This document shows, one piece after another, positions 50,505-59,244 of a stretch of 64,000 bases of DNA (its first letter is position 1; every line of letters starts with the position of its first letter). The stretch covers positions 186,001 through 250,000 of the forward strand of contig LT629952.1 of the NCBI GenBank assembly GCA_900104565.1. The letters run 5' to 3'. A model generated the notes under the pieces. The model worked only from the letters and a program-made list of their open reading frames with translations. It did no database searches and had not been told where the DNA came from. Made by a program: the position numbers and the translations under genes. Origin of the DNA: Ruminococcaceae bacterium Marseille-P2935. GTDB taxonomy: Bacteria > Bacillota > Clostridia > Oscillospirales > Ruminococcaceae.

Positions 50505-51155
50505 TTATTTCATGCATAAATGCTTCCCTTTTTTGAGTAATTGCAGTACAATTTTATCCCCAAAATCCGCTGGATTCATTATCAATTCGTCCCCATTCAG
50601 AATGGTGAAGGTACGCTCTGGATTGATATACTGAAAATAATAAGAAACACCCAAGTCAAAATAACTGCCTACGCTTTTCTGTGAATAGAAGATGGCGATA
50701 TGCCGGGCGTTACCATTGGCAGTAGAGTTTTCAGTAGCAATTTGATAGCCGATATGATCGGCCTGATTGGTGTCACGAGCTGGGTAATGAACTTTATACC
50801 CCTCAGCTTCTGCTTTATGAATAAACTCGTACATCTGTGAAATTTGTTCCTGAGTAGCCTGTGTAACTGGGCAGATTAAAAAAATATGGTCTTCTAAATT
50901 TGAATGGGGAATGGATGGATGCAGACCATTTGTTACCCAGTGGTAGGCGGCGTGAAAATAAGACCGGCGGGTTTTATCTACATCATCCTGATTAACCAGC
51001 GATATTTTTTTCCCGGCAGCAAACAAGACGCCAAGTAAGAACAGCATACCTTTTTGGCTGTTATCGAATTTTAGTATGACCTCTTCACTTTGTAGAATAT
51101 TAGCTATTTCGTCATCAATATTTTCTGGGGAAAAGTGATCGTAAAAAAGTTTCAC
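50505..51155 (-). CDS. Nucleoside 2-deoxyribosyltransferase-like protein
   Basis: A 216-residue cytoplasmic protein. Residues about 100-190 resemble the Rossmann-like NDT/DUF4406 group: HIFLICPVTQATQEQI, a helix, KVHYPARDTNQ, and AIFYSQKSVGSYFDLGVSYYF, which recalls the S-x-G-S-x-x-E-L-G substrate-loop motif, here with Asp for Glu. The N-terminal 90 residues have no clear match. The start is GTG 51155 with GGAGG upstream (the longer frame lacks one). It could cleave or transfer deoxyribose or be a nucleotide sensor. Moderate to low certainty. Confidence 0.5.
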   Translation of the reverse strand: MKLFYDHFSPENIDDEIANILQSEEVILKFDNSQKGMLFLLGVLFAAGKKISLVNQDDVDKTRRSYFHAAYHWVTNGLHPSIPHSNLEDHIFLICPVTQATQEQISQMYEFIHKAEAEGYKVHYPARDTNQADHIGYQIATENSTANGNARHIAIFYSQKSVGSYFDLGVSYYFQYINPERTFTILNGDELIMNPADFGDKIVLQLLKKGKHLCMK

Positions 51156-51408
51156 TGCTTGACCCTCCCAAAATTTGTTGCTTCTATTGTAACGCTCATT
51201 CTGCAAAAACGCAAGCAAGCTTATCAGGTTTGACCTAAAATGAAAAATGAAATATAATATGAGCTATATTATGCTAATGTAAAAGTAATTTAAATCCGGA
51301 CTATAGGTTGTAATTTGATCAACCAAGACGGTTTGCCTATAAGGAATATGGTATAGATGCTTCAGGGGATTTGGTAAAATATAATAAAAAGGTTTGGAAA
51401 CAGATACT

Positions 51409-51885
51409 ATGAAATTTGGTGAATATTTTAATTCTCCCATTGGTACAATTGGAATCATCGAAGAAAATAGCAAAGTGACAAATATTTTTTTAAAAAATAA
51501 TGACAATCATATATTTTTTCATGAGCAGAGCACTATGATCATAAAAGATGCCCGCCGGCAGCTGCAAGAGTATTTTGACGGGAAGCGGAAAACCTTTGAT
51601 TTACCCCTAGCGCTGGAAGGAACAAATTTTCAAAAAAGTGTCTGGCAGGCATTATTGACCATCCCCTACGGGGAAACACGCAGCTACCAGCAGATAGCCA
51701 GCCAAATTGGTAATTCAAATGCTTGCCGCGCAGTGGGTATGGCAAATCATTATAATCCAATATTAATTGTTGTGCCATGCCATAGAGTGATTGGAAAAAA
51801 AGGAGATTTAACGGGTTATGGCGGTGGCTTAGAGACGAAAGCCCGGCTGTTAGCTTTGGAAAAGTTGGTGTTAAATGAGGTATGA
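51409..51885 (+). CDS. ogt: Methylated-DNA-protein-cysteine methyltransferase
   Basis: A 158-residue suicide repair protein that takes the alkyl group from O6-methylguanine. The active-site Cys124 lies in IVVPCHRVIG. The helix NACRAVGMANHYNP (DNA-binding, with the Arg finger) and the end LTGYGGGLETKARLLALE are complete. The start is ATG 51409 or, less likely, TTG 51394. It overlaps the alkD-like gene by 11 nt, giving a two-gene alkylation repair operon. Confidence 0.93.
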   Translation: MKFGEYFNSPIGTIGIIEENSKVTNIFLKNNDNHIFFHEQSTMIIKDARRQLQEYFDGKRKTFDLPLALEGTNFQKSVWQALLTIPYGETRSYQQIASQIGNSNACRAVGMANHYNPILIVVPCHRVIGKKGDLTGYGGGLETKARLLALEKLVLNEV

Positions 51886-52597
51886 CAATATCTGCCCGGG
51901 CGATTGGTCCATCTGGGTTAAGGAGCAACTGAGTGGGTTGGCTCAACCGGAATATCAGCGCTTTGCCAGTAAATTGATTCCTTCCATAAATCCTCAAACC
52001 TTATTAGGTGTACGCCTTCCCAGACTTCGTATGTTGGCAAAGCGAATCATGAGGTCGGGTAAATGGAAGGATTACTTAAGTTCGGCAGTGGATGACTCTT
52101 TTGAAGAAATCATGCTTCAGGGAATGGTAATTGGACAGCTTGAAGATTTAACAGAGGTTTTTTATTGGATTAAACGGTTTGTACCTAAAATAAATAACTG
52201 GTCTGTTTGTGACAGCTTTTGCAGTGGTTTAAAAATAGCACGTATACACCAACAGGAAATGTGGGATTTTTTACAGCCATTTATTCATGATAAACGTGAG
52301 TATTACCTGCGTTTTGGAATTGTGATGTTATTATTCTACTATGTGAATGATGATTATATCGATCAGGTTTTTACAGCGGTCAACCAGGCGAAAACAGATG
52401 AGTACTACTCTAAAATGGCAGCCGCATGGGCTGTTTCTGTTTGCTATGCTTCTTATCCGCAAAAAACCATTTGTTATTTAATTCGGTCAGATTTAGATGA
52501 CGTAGTTTATCATAAGGCACTGCAAAAAATCGGAGAACTCAAACAAGTAACATTAGAAGAGAAACAACAATTAAAAAAGTTTAAGCGCAAAAAATAA
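51875..52597 (+). CDS. AlkD-like DNA alkylation repair protein
   Basis: A 240-residue all-helical protein of the ALK/HEAT-repeat glycosylase group that excises N3- and N7-alkylpurines. Recognisable segments are NPQTLLGVRLPRLRMLAKRI, DDSFEEIMLQGMVIGQ, INNWSVCDSFCSGLK and RFGIVMLLFYYVNDDYI. The start ATG 51875 is inside ogt, so the two are translated together. The catalytic aromatic and acidic residues of Bacillus AlkD were not matched one by one. Confidence 0.82.
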   Translation: MRYDNICPGDWSIWVKEQLSGLAQPEYQRFASKLIPSINPQTLLGVRLPRLRMLAKRIMRSGKWKDYLSSAVDDSFEEIMLQGMVIGQLEDLTEVFYWIKRFVPKINNWSVCDSFCSGLKIARIHQQEMWDFLQPFIHDKREYYLRFGIVMLLFYYVNDDYIDQVFTAVNQAKTDEYYSKMAAAWAVSVCYASYPQKTICYLIRSDLDDVVYHKALQKIGELKQVTLEEKQQLKKFKRKK

Positions 52598-52634
52598 AAG
52601 CCGAGGGCAAGCATTCCCTGGGTTTTTATTTTTT
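52597..52634 (+). terminator. Terminator after the alkD-like gene
   Basis: AAAAGCCGAGGG / CCCTGGGTTTTTATTTTT. The gap from here to the padR promoter (52635-52920) shows no gene. Confidence 0.75.
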
Positions 52635-52920
52635 GTAATGAAGAAGTATAGAAATAATTTTAAGGTATTACGCAAAAAGGTATTGATGTAAATTGACTGT
52701 AACAAACTGTCATCGGCAGAAAATGTGGGTACTGTTAAAAGTGTTTGTAAGTGAAATTAATGGAGAAGCTGGAAACAGACAGAGAAAGAAGGTAGGGAGT
52801 ATGGCCTAATCATACTATGCAGATGAGTCCAGAAGCAGTAGGAACGGCGTAAAAGCGCTGGTCAATCTGTTTTTGTACATATGACTGAATTAAGTATAGT
52901 AAAAAATCTGAAATAGTATA

Positions 52921-52949
52921 TTGACAGTCATTGTAATATGATATATGCT
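52921..52949 (+). promoter_or_regulatory. padR promoter with overlapping dyad
   Basis: TTGACA (52921-52926), a 17-bp spacer and TATGCT (52944-52949). The spacer and -10 box lie in an ATATGATATATGCTATAT dyad, which suggests autoregulation. Confidence 0.65.
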
Positions 52950-52968
52950 ATATGAGGGAGATGAGCAT

Positions 52969-53298
52969 ATGGGAGAGAACAAGATTACATCCGACCTGTT
53001 GCGCGGCCACACCGATACTATGATTTTAAAGCTTTTGTCAGAAGCCGATCGTTATGGTTATGAGATCGTTAAGCTGATTTCCGAGCGTTCTGGAGGCGAA
53101 TATGAGCTTAAAGAGGCTACCATGTATTCCAGCGTCCGCCGTTTGGAGGCGGATGGGGACATTACATGGTACTGGGGGGACGAAACCAAAGGCGGACGGC
53201 GTAAATACTTTAAAATTACAGAAAAAGGGAAGGGGACTTATGCCCTGAACAAGGAAAACTGGAATTACGCCAAACGTGTATTGGAAAATCTGCTATAA
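52969..53298 (+). CDS. PadR family transcriptional regulator
   Basis: A 109-residue winged-helix protein: LRGHTDTMILKLLSEADRYGYEIVKLI, then ELKEATMYSSVRRLEADGDI (recognition helix) and the wing GGRRKYFKITEKGK. The short C-terminal helix marks the PadR-s1 subgroup. GGGAG precedes ATG 52969. Such genes usually sit next to a membrane protein or transporter that they control; here a 761-bp gap follows instead. Confidence 0.88.
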   Translation: MGENKITSDLLRGHTDTMILKLLSEADRYGYEIVKLISERSGGEYELKEATMYSSVRRLEADGDITWYWGDETKGGRRKYFKITEKGKGTYALNKENWNYAKRVLENLL

Positions 53299-54059
53299 AA
53301 GGTAAGAAAATGATGCTATGTATAAAAATATCAACCACCATATAAACAATTTGTTTCAACCCCATGATGGCATGAAAAGCGTACGCTGGAGGGTGTATCT
53401 TTTCCAAATTCCAATTTACCAAATGTTTCATTTACACCACCCTTTGCCCTAACTAACAAATACTACAAAGTTATTAAAACCGTTCAGTTTGGCGGTGTCC
53501 GATGGATAAATTGACCTGCAATGGCGTTAAGGGCTTGGGAGCCAACTTGTCTGGCATGACAATGCATGAAGGGCGGAGAAACATTTTAAATATTCACGCT
53601 ACTAAATACAAGTAGAAAATGACTCTAAATTAAAAAAACTGCATCAAATAACCGGACACTGCAACTCGGCGCTGATAGCTATGAGAAATTTTTCGAAGGT
53701 AGCCAGCTTTTGTTTTTTAGACCATCTAATAAAAGTAGGTAGCAGGAAAGGGGAGAGAGTAAGCGGCAAAATGAAAGCAAAAAGGTTAAAAGAAGGACAA
53801 TCTGAACGCGTACCAGAGGAATGCCCTTCCTGTAGCTGCCTTACCCAAAAGCGAAGTTCTGTGTAGACATCTTGGCATTTCCCGGTTAATAGGATGCAAG
53901 CAAAAAAGCTATGGTACAATAATTATAAATACTTTGGGAAAAGACGCATTTATAAAATGTAAGTGCTAAATCTGAGGGGCCAGACTTTTAATTGAATTAT
54001 GGTCTGGCTATCCATTAGAGAATGCTAAACTCTGTGTTACAATAAAAAGGAGAATTAAA
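53299..54059. other. Long gene-free region after padR
   Basis: A 44-codon frame at 53318-53452 and a 91-codon minus frame at 53644-53919 have no ribosome site or motif that convinces. No RNA or transposon end was recognised. The expected partner of PadR may have been lost here. Confidence 0.4.
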
Positions 54060-54551
54060 ATGGCTCAATCAAATATAACCATTCGGCAAGCAAAGCCGGA
54101 AGATACCGCTCTTATTTTAAAGTTTATTTGCATGCTGGCAGAATATGAAAAAATGTTGGATGATGTACAGGCAACAGAAGAATTGTTGTTAGAATGGGTT
54201 TTTGAAAAGCAAAAGGCCGAGGTGCTTATTGGAGAAATAGACGGCGAACCTATGGGCTTTGCACTATATTTTCATAATTTTTCTACTTTTGTTGGACGCG
54301 CAGGTATTTATTTGGAAGACTTGTTTGTTTTGCCGGAAGCTCGGGGAAAGGGTTTGGGCAAAAAACTTCTTTTAACGCTTGCAAAGCTAGCTGTCGAACG
54401 CGGATGCGGCCGTTTAGAATGGGCTTGTTTAAATTGGAATGAGCCAAGCATTGGTTTTTATAAGTCATTGGGTGCAGTGCCTATGGAAGAGTGGACAACT
54501 TACCGTGTGGCAGGGAAAACATTGACTGACCTTGCTGATGAGGCCGATTAA
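54060..54551 (+). CDS. GNAT N-acetyltransferase, diamine/thialysine type
   Basis: A 163-residue acetyl-CoA-dependent enzyme. The acetyl-CoA loop VLPEARGKGLGKKLL is at 100-114, preceded by IYLEDLFV and followed by RLEWACLNWNEPSIGFYKSLGA, and the end has EEWTTYRV. This set is characteristic of the SSAT-like group that acetylates polyamines or thialysine. The exact amine is not known. AAAAGGAG precedes ATG 54060. It converges with a second GNAT gene at a shared terminator. Confidence 0.85.
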   Translation: MAQSNITIRQAKPEDTALILKFICMLAEYEKMLDDVQATEELLLEWVFEKQKAEVLIGEIDGEPMGFALYFHNFSTFVGRAGIYLEDLFVLPEARGKGLGKKLLLTLAKLAVERGCGRLEWACLNWNEPSIGFYKSLGAVPMEEWTTYRVAGKTLTDLADEAD

Positions 54552-54560
54552 TATTAAAAT

Positions 54561-54595
54561 AAAAAGCAAGACCATTTGGTCTTGCTTTTTATTTT
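54561..54595. terminator. Bidirectional terminator between the two GNAT genes
   Basis: AAAAAGCAAGACCA / TGGTCTTGCTTTTT with T tails on both strands; it overlaps the 3' end of the second gene slightly. Confidence 0.85.
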
Positions 54596-55286
54596 ATCCA
54601 ATTTGATATTGCGGTAATGATGTTGCTGGCGGAATGCTGATTCCGGTACTCACTTTTGGCTTGCGAATAATACAATACTGATTTAGATCAAAATGGCTTT
54701 GCTGAGTTTTAAAGACTTCAAAGCCATAATGCTTATAGAAAGATATATTTTGGGGATTATGGGTTTCCAGGGTAATCATTAGGCCGTTGTGATCAGCATA
54801 ATCAATTACGGTTTTTATTAAGCGTCCAGCGATTCCTTCCCCTTGCTTTTGGGGAGAAACTGCCAAATAGATAATGTGTATTCTACGGTCGGAATCCAAC
54901 TCCTCCAACCATTGTGAATTCAGATAGGAGCGGCCTAAAAAGAAGTTCCAAAGGGTTTTCATGCTCCAGTCCTCTTTAATCAGATACGCATCGGTTTTTA
55001 AAGCATAAAAAGCTTCGGCCGAAAAAAAGCGCAGGTGATTATATGGTTCTGTTTCATCATCGGTAATCAGCAGGCCGTTCAGTTCTGGGCTGTCTGCATA
55101 AACATTGCAAAGGCTGAACATTTCTTCAGCATCGCAGCTCATAATTTCGGGCATTGCGCGTTTGCGAATCTCCTCCACCGGGATCAGCTTTTGGTAAAGT
55201 GGATCCTCCTCAAAACAATCGGTCAATAATTTAACCGCTTTGGGGATATCTTCACGGGTGGGGGAGTAGAGTTTGTCGGTTTTCAA
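54594..55286 (-). CDS. GNAT family N-acetyltransferase
   Basis: A 230-residue acetyltransferase. The acetyl-CoA segment is YLAVSPQKQGEGIAGRLIKTV, followed by LETHNPQNISFYKHYGFEVF, the usual C-terminal half. The N-terminal half is divergent, so the substrate is unknown. It is 4 bp downstream of the large M28 peptidase gene and on the same strand, so both are probably co-transcribed. Confidence 0.8.
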   Translation of the reverse strand: MKTDKLYSPTREDIPKAVKLLTDCFEEDPLYQKLIPVEEIRKRAMPEIMSCDAEEMFSLCNVYADSPELNGLLITDDETEPYNHLRFFSAEAFYALKTDAYLIKEDWSMKTLWNFFLGRSYLNSQWLEELDSDRRIHIIYLAVSPQKQGEGIAGRLIKTVIDYADHNGLMITLETHNPQNISFYKHYGFEVFKTQQSHFDLNQYCIIRKPKVSTGISIPPATSLPQYQIG

Positions 55287-55290
55287 AATT

Positions 55291-57384
55291 TCACTGCCTT
55301 CCTGAAGGATTGTTAAAATAGTGGATTAATACCTGTTGCATAAGATGATCCAGCTCAATTAAATTTTCTGTCTCCTCCTTTACAGTTTTTTCAAGCTGTT
55401 TATGCTGTTCATTTATACAGTTTTGCAAATAGCAAATGTTGGTGGAGTAATCTGCATTTCCATGTTTCATTTTGTTTTTAATCTCATGAATGCAGTCAAA
55501 AAGATCCAAATGCCCCTGTAACCGCCCGGTTCCCCATGTTAAACGATCAGCGGGCTGAAATAATGCATAATTAGTAAAATAGGTGAATACTTCCCGGTCA
55601 AATGCTTCTGCATAAATATTATTATCCACCCAGCAAAGGCTTTCTAATGCATCTTCCGGCCTTTTTACGGCCATTTGCCAACAGGCATTTCGAAGCTGTT
55701 TCATGTTGTTTTGCATATTTTCATGTGGGAGCAAGGATTCATCGTGCCAGTTTAACTTAACAAAATGATCTTCGCAAAAACGGAATATTTTAATCAGTTC
55801 GTACCGGCATGATTGCTGCTGTTTTGCTAAATTGATTGCCTTTTCTGGGGCAGAAGCCAGTAGGGACCGGTATTTGGCGTTGCGCTTTTCAATCTCTTTA
55901 TATAATATGCGGGCGGTCTTTTCTGCTTGCTGTGTTGCCACTCTAAAATTGCCTTCCACTTGCGGGCAAAGGGCTTGGTCTATCAATGTTTCATCTAAGG
56001 CTTCCAGACGGGGAAGAAAATGCACTGGCGGCAATACCAGGTGGTCAAGGAACAGGAGAAGCCTGCTATATAACTGGTGATGGAATAGGTATGCCGCCTC
56101 ATCATAAGCAGTGTCGCTGTCGTATTGGGTGTGATAGTGGGTCTCCATAAAAGAACCGGAACTAAATTCATTTACCATTGAGGGAACACCGGCTATAGCC
56201 ATAGAGAAGTCATCCGACCAGGTTTGCACAGGAGAAACAACACCGATTCCATTGGGGTAAATTTGAGCATACTGTGCAGGAAAGCATTTTAAAAAGTCTT
56301 TTATAAATGGCTTATATTCATATACACAGCGAATGAGGTGCTTTTTCCCATGAGAACGAGCGGGTAATTCAAAGTTAATATTGGCAAATAATTTACCCAC
56401 CCATTCGGGATGAACCCTAAAAATTTGATTATAGGCACCTGTAGACCAATCATATCGTGTATTACAAACACCCCACTCTTCCGCTGCCATGGCGCAAAAA
56501 ACAATTGTTTTTTGTGGCTGGTAGCCACTTTCTACCATGGCTTTTGCAATTCCAAGCATTAGCCCAACAGCAGTGTTATCATCCTGAAAGCCCTTAAAGT
56601 AAGAATCATAATGGGCGGTTAGCAGTATCATTGAATCTTGTTCTTGTCCTTTTAAACTGCCAGAGATATTGTAGGAGGTAGTGCCGGGCAGAATATTGGA
56701 GGAGGCATCCAGCCAAACCTCGGCTGTTTGTCCAAAGGACAGCCCAAGGGTTTTGATTAACCTTTGCGTGTCACTTTTAGAAATTGAAAAAGCAGGTGCA
56801 TCGGCAGGGCCGCAAATGTCTTGTGCATTCAGTGCCCGCGCATTCACTTCGCCATAGCCTTGGCTTTGCATTGCCAGTACGGCAGCTGCACCATGCAGAT
56901 GAGCCTGGTAGGTGGGGTAGTTAATCCACCACTCATCCCGCTGATTAATGGTAATTAATGCAAGCTTACCAGTTAAGTCAAGCCCTGTTAATTCCTCGGC
57001 TGTGCCACGCCCGGCGTTGATAATGGTGAATTTTTGAGGGCCATGGGTGTTAAACTGTGTTTGGTATCCACCCAATTCGGCAGATATTTCATCCCCGGCA
57101 GGCGAGTAGTATTGCAGTTTTGCTTTTTTAAATTCCCACCCATCCAAAGTAAAAGCGTCTTTAAATACAGTAAGGCCGATTCGTTCCATTTCCCGAGCTA
57201 TTAGTTCTCCGGTTTTAAATTCGGCATCCGAGCCGGCGGTACGATAACCTAATTGCGGGTTTGTTTTGTAATTCTCCATACGTTTTGCAAAATGAAACGC
57301 ATAGCCGATATCTATTTTATCTATCAGTTTTTCCCACATTGGCTCAAGGTATTCCCAGTGAGACAAGCCAATAGATCCTTTCAT
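55291..57384 (-). CDS. Large M28 family peptidase with PA-like insert
   Basis: A 697-residue protein without a signal peptide. A protease-associated-type region (about 80-240) precedes the M28 core, with AHYDSYFKGFQDDNTAVG (His and Asp ligands), FCAMAAEEWG (Glu base and ligand), ANINFELP and the late ETHYHTQYDSD (His ligand). The last 230 residues are helical and charged and have no clear match. The family cleaves N-terminal residues of peptides. ATG 57384 lies after GAAGGACGCTGAGAAGGA. This is a second, distinct M28 protein in the window. Confidence 0.82.
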   Translation of the reverse strand: MKGSIGLSHWEYLEPMWEKLIDKIDIGYAFHFAKRMENYKTNPQLGYRTAGSDAEFKTGELIAREMERIGLTVFKDAFTLDGWEFKKAKLQYYSPAGDEISAELGGYQTQFNTHGPQKFTIINAGRGTAEELTGLDLTGKLALITINQRDEWWINYPTYQAHLHGAAAVLAMQSQGYGEVNARALNAQDICGPADAPAFSISKSDTQRLIKTLGLSFGQTAEVWLDASSNILPGTTSYNISGSLKGQEQDSMILLTAHYDSYFKGFQDDNTAVGLMLGIAKAMVESGYQPQKTIVFCAMAAEEWGVCNTRYDWSTGAYNQIFRVHPEWVGKLFANINFELPARSHGKKHLIRCVYEYKPFIKDFLKCFPAQYAQIYPNGIGVVSPVQTWSDDFSMAIAGVPSMVNEFSSGSFMETHYHTQYDSDTAYDEAAYLFHHQLYSRLLLFLDHLVLPPVHFLPRLEALDETLIDQALCPQVEGNFRVATQQAEKTARILYKEIEKRNAKYRSLLASAPEKAINLAKQQQSCRYELIKIFRFCEDHFVKLNWHDESLLPHENMQNNMKQLRNACWQMAVKRPEDALESLCWVDNNIYAEAFDREVFTYFTNYALFQPADRLTWGTGRLQGHLDLFDCIHEIKNKMKHGNADYSTNICYLQNCINEQHKQLEKTVKEETENLIELDHLMQQVLIHYFNNPSGRQ

Positions 57385-57855
57385 TCCTTCTCAGCGTCCT
57401 TCCTTTACCATGCAGCAGGTGTGGTAATTTTGGTTATGAATTTGCAGCGAAAACAAGAAATTTTCCAGCCACTGCAGGATGGGGAATCTACTCGTTTTTC
57501 TTTTAAGAAAAGCTGCAGCCTTAAGAACGACCCATCTATTATTGATGGCTATCGTTGAGAATATAAAAACTGAGCGGTCATAAACTGAATAGTTCATACA
57601 AGAAAACTTAATCAACCGCATAAGTTTTCTTTTTACATTCATAGCACTACTGTCGATAACTGTCAACGCTGTTTTGTTAACTTTTTTAAAAAACTCATAT
57701 AAAATTTCAGTTTGTCCAAAAGTGAAGGCGCAGCGGCGTATAAATTCGTGAAAATTTGCACTGCTTTAAAATCGGTTTGGCATTCGGCTTGCAAATAACC
57801 AGAGTTTCGTTTACAATCAGGGAAGATCGTTTAAAATAGAAAGGATGTTATCCTG
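57385..57855. other. Divergent gap before the pyruvate kinase-like gene
   Basis: 471 bp. A stem AAGAAAACTTA/TAAGTTTTCTT with a T tail lies at 57600-57634 on the plus strand, although no plus gene ends there; it could end a short leader RNA. AAAGGATG before 57856 is the ribosome site of the next gene. Nothing else is recognised. Confidence 0.45.
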
Positions 57856-58866
57856 TTGCAGATGGATCAGTTGCCCTTGGGTGGGCTTGAAATTTATGGT
57901 ACGTTGGGTCCCTCCTGCCAAACGGAGGAAACCCTACTGGCACTGTTCCGGGAAGGAATGACCGGGGTGAGGCTGAATCTTTCCCACGTGAATTTAGACC
58001 AGTGTGGAATATGGCTTGAACATTTCCATAGCGCTGCAAAAAAGGCTGAAGTTACGCCGCAGTTTTTAATTGACCTGCGTGGCCCTGAACTGCGGGTAGG
58101 GGAGCTGACGCAGCCGCTTCTATTAAAAGAAGGAGAAAATGTCATTCTGGGTGAAGGGGGAATTCCCGTTCCGGACCTGCTGCTGAATGATCTTCCCACT
58201 GACCAGGATATTTTGTTGGATGACGGACAGATTCTGCTTCGCTCCATTGGCTGTAGTACTGGGCAGGTAGAGTGCTTGGTCAAACATGGGGGAATATTGA
58301 AGTCCCGCAAAAGCATAGCTGTACCAGGCTTGAATTTAAAACCGCCTACCTTAACTGACAGCGATTACCATAATTTATCTTTAGCGGCGGACTATGGTGT
58401 AACTGGTGTAATGCTGCCGTTCGTGCGATGTAAGGAGGACCTGCAAACATTACGTATTGTATTGCAGCAAAATAATACCGCCAATATTCGTATTTTTGCA
58501 AAATTAGAAAACAGGGCAGGGGTACAAATGCTGCCCGAGTTGTTAGAGTATGCAGACCATATTGTAATTGCCCGTGGAGACCTGGGCAATGATATGCCGC
58601 TTTGGGAACTTCCGGGAGTGCAGAAACGGATAGCTTCCTTATGCAGGAGCTATGGAAAACCATTTATGGTTGTAACTCAGCTGCTTCATTCTATGCAATT
58701 AAGCGCAGTTCCAACCAGGGCAGAGGTTCTGGATATTTTTAATGCTGTGTTGGACGGGGCATCCTCTTTAATGCTAACAGGGGAAACAGCTGCCGGGAAA
58801 TACCCGGTAGAGGCCATGAGGTTTCTTTGCAGGACGGCAGCTCAGGCACTTCAATACCTGAAATGA
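57856..58866 (+). CDS. Pyruvate kinase-like protein lacking the C-terminal domain
   Basis: 336 residues, against about 470-585 in normal pyruvate kinase. The catalytic A domain is recognisable: IYGTLGPSC, GVRLNLSH, IDLRGPELR, KLENRAGV (the catalytic Lys), ARGDLGNDM (metal site), VVTQLLHSM and MLTGETAAGKYPVEAM. A B-domain-like insert is at about 75-150. The allosteric C-domain is absent. The start LEIYGTLGPS lacks the usual TKIVCT. It may be a paralogue with a new substrate or an unregulated kinase. The start is TTG 57856, with ATG 57862 as the alternative. Confidence 0.75.
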   Translation: MQMDQLPLGGLEIYGTLGPSCQTEETLLALFREGMTGVRLNLSHVNLDQCGIWLEHFHSAAKKAEVTPQFLIDLRGPELRVGELTQPLLLKEGENVILGEGGIPVPDLLLNDLPTDQDILLDDGQILLRSIGCSTGQVECLVKHGGILKSRKSIAVPGLNLKPPTLTDSDYHNLSLAADYGVTGVMLPFVRCKEDLQTLRIVLQQNNTANIRIFAKLENRAGVQMLPELLEYADHIVIARGDLGNDMPLWELPGVQKRIASLCRSYGKPFMVVTQLLHSMQLSAVPTRAEVLDIFNAVLDGASSLMLTGETAAGKYPVEAMRFLCRTAAQALQYLK

Positions 58867-59003
58867 AAAAATAGCTGCTTTCTTGTTTCAAATGATCGAA
58901 AAGTGTAGCTATTATTTGATGTGTAGGCGCATACCTAATACGAAAAGAGTGTGTAGGCTGCATCTCCGCTTTTGCACTTTGTACGCTTTTCTGTTGTAAA
59001 GAA

Positions 59004-59043
59004 TAAAAATAAAGGAGAGAGTTAACTCTCTCCTTTATTTTTA
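59004..59043. terminator. Perfect 40-bp palindromic terminator
   Basis: Arms TAAAAATAAAGGAGAGAGTT and their exact complement; bidirectional, between the pyruvate kinase-like gene and the thiamine operon. It overlaps the stop codon of the EAL-like fragment. Confidence 0.9.
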
Positions 59044-59244
59044 TTTGCCGCACTTTGAATCGGGTTCAAAACCCAGCAAAAATTTGCTTGGGTACGTTCT
59101 TGGGCAATCCGCTCCCAAGGATACAACCATTTCCTCCCAGGTTTCCACGCCTTGTGCAAGAACTTTGAATCCACGTTCTTTCAATGCGAGATTTTTATCT
59201 GCCGCTAACAATACTGTCGATCCTTTATAACCGATACAGGTGAT
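59041..59244 (-). pseudogene. EAL-domain-like C-terminal fragment
   Basis: A 67-residue open stretch ends at TAA 59041 and overlaps the end of thiD. It contains LKERGFKVLAQGVETWEEMV and SLGADC, which recall the last part of an EAL domain (AEGVET, LG-C-D). No start codon with a ribosome site is seen, and the frame is closed by a TGA just upstream. It is best read as the tail of a lost gene or as a chance likeness. Weak evidence. Confidence 0.3.

Noticed and set aside
53644-53919. 91-codon minus frame after padR
   Set aside because: No motif, no convincing start signal, and odd composition.
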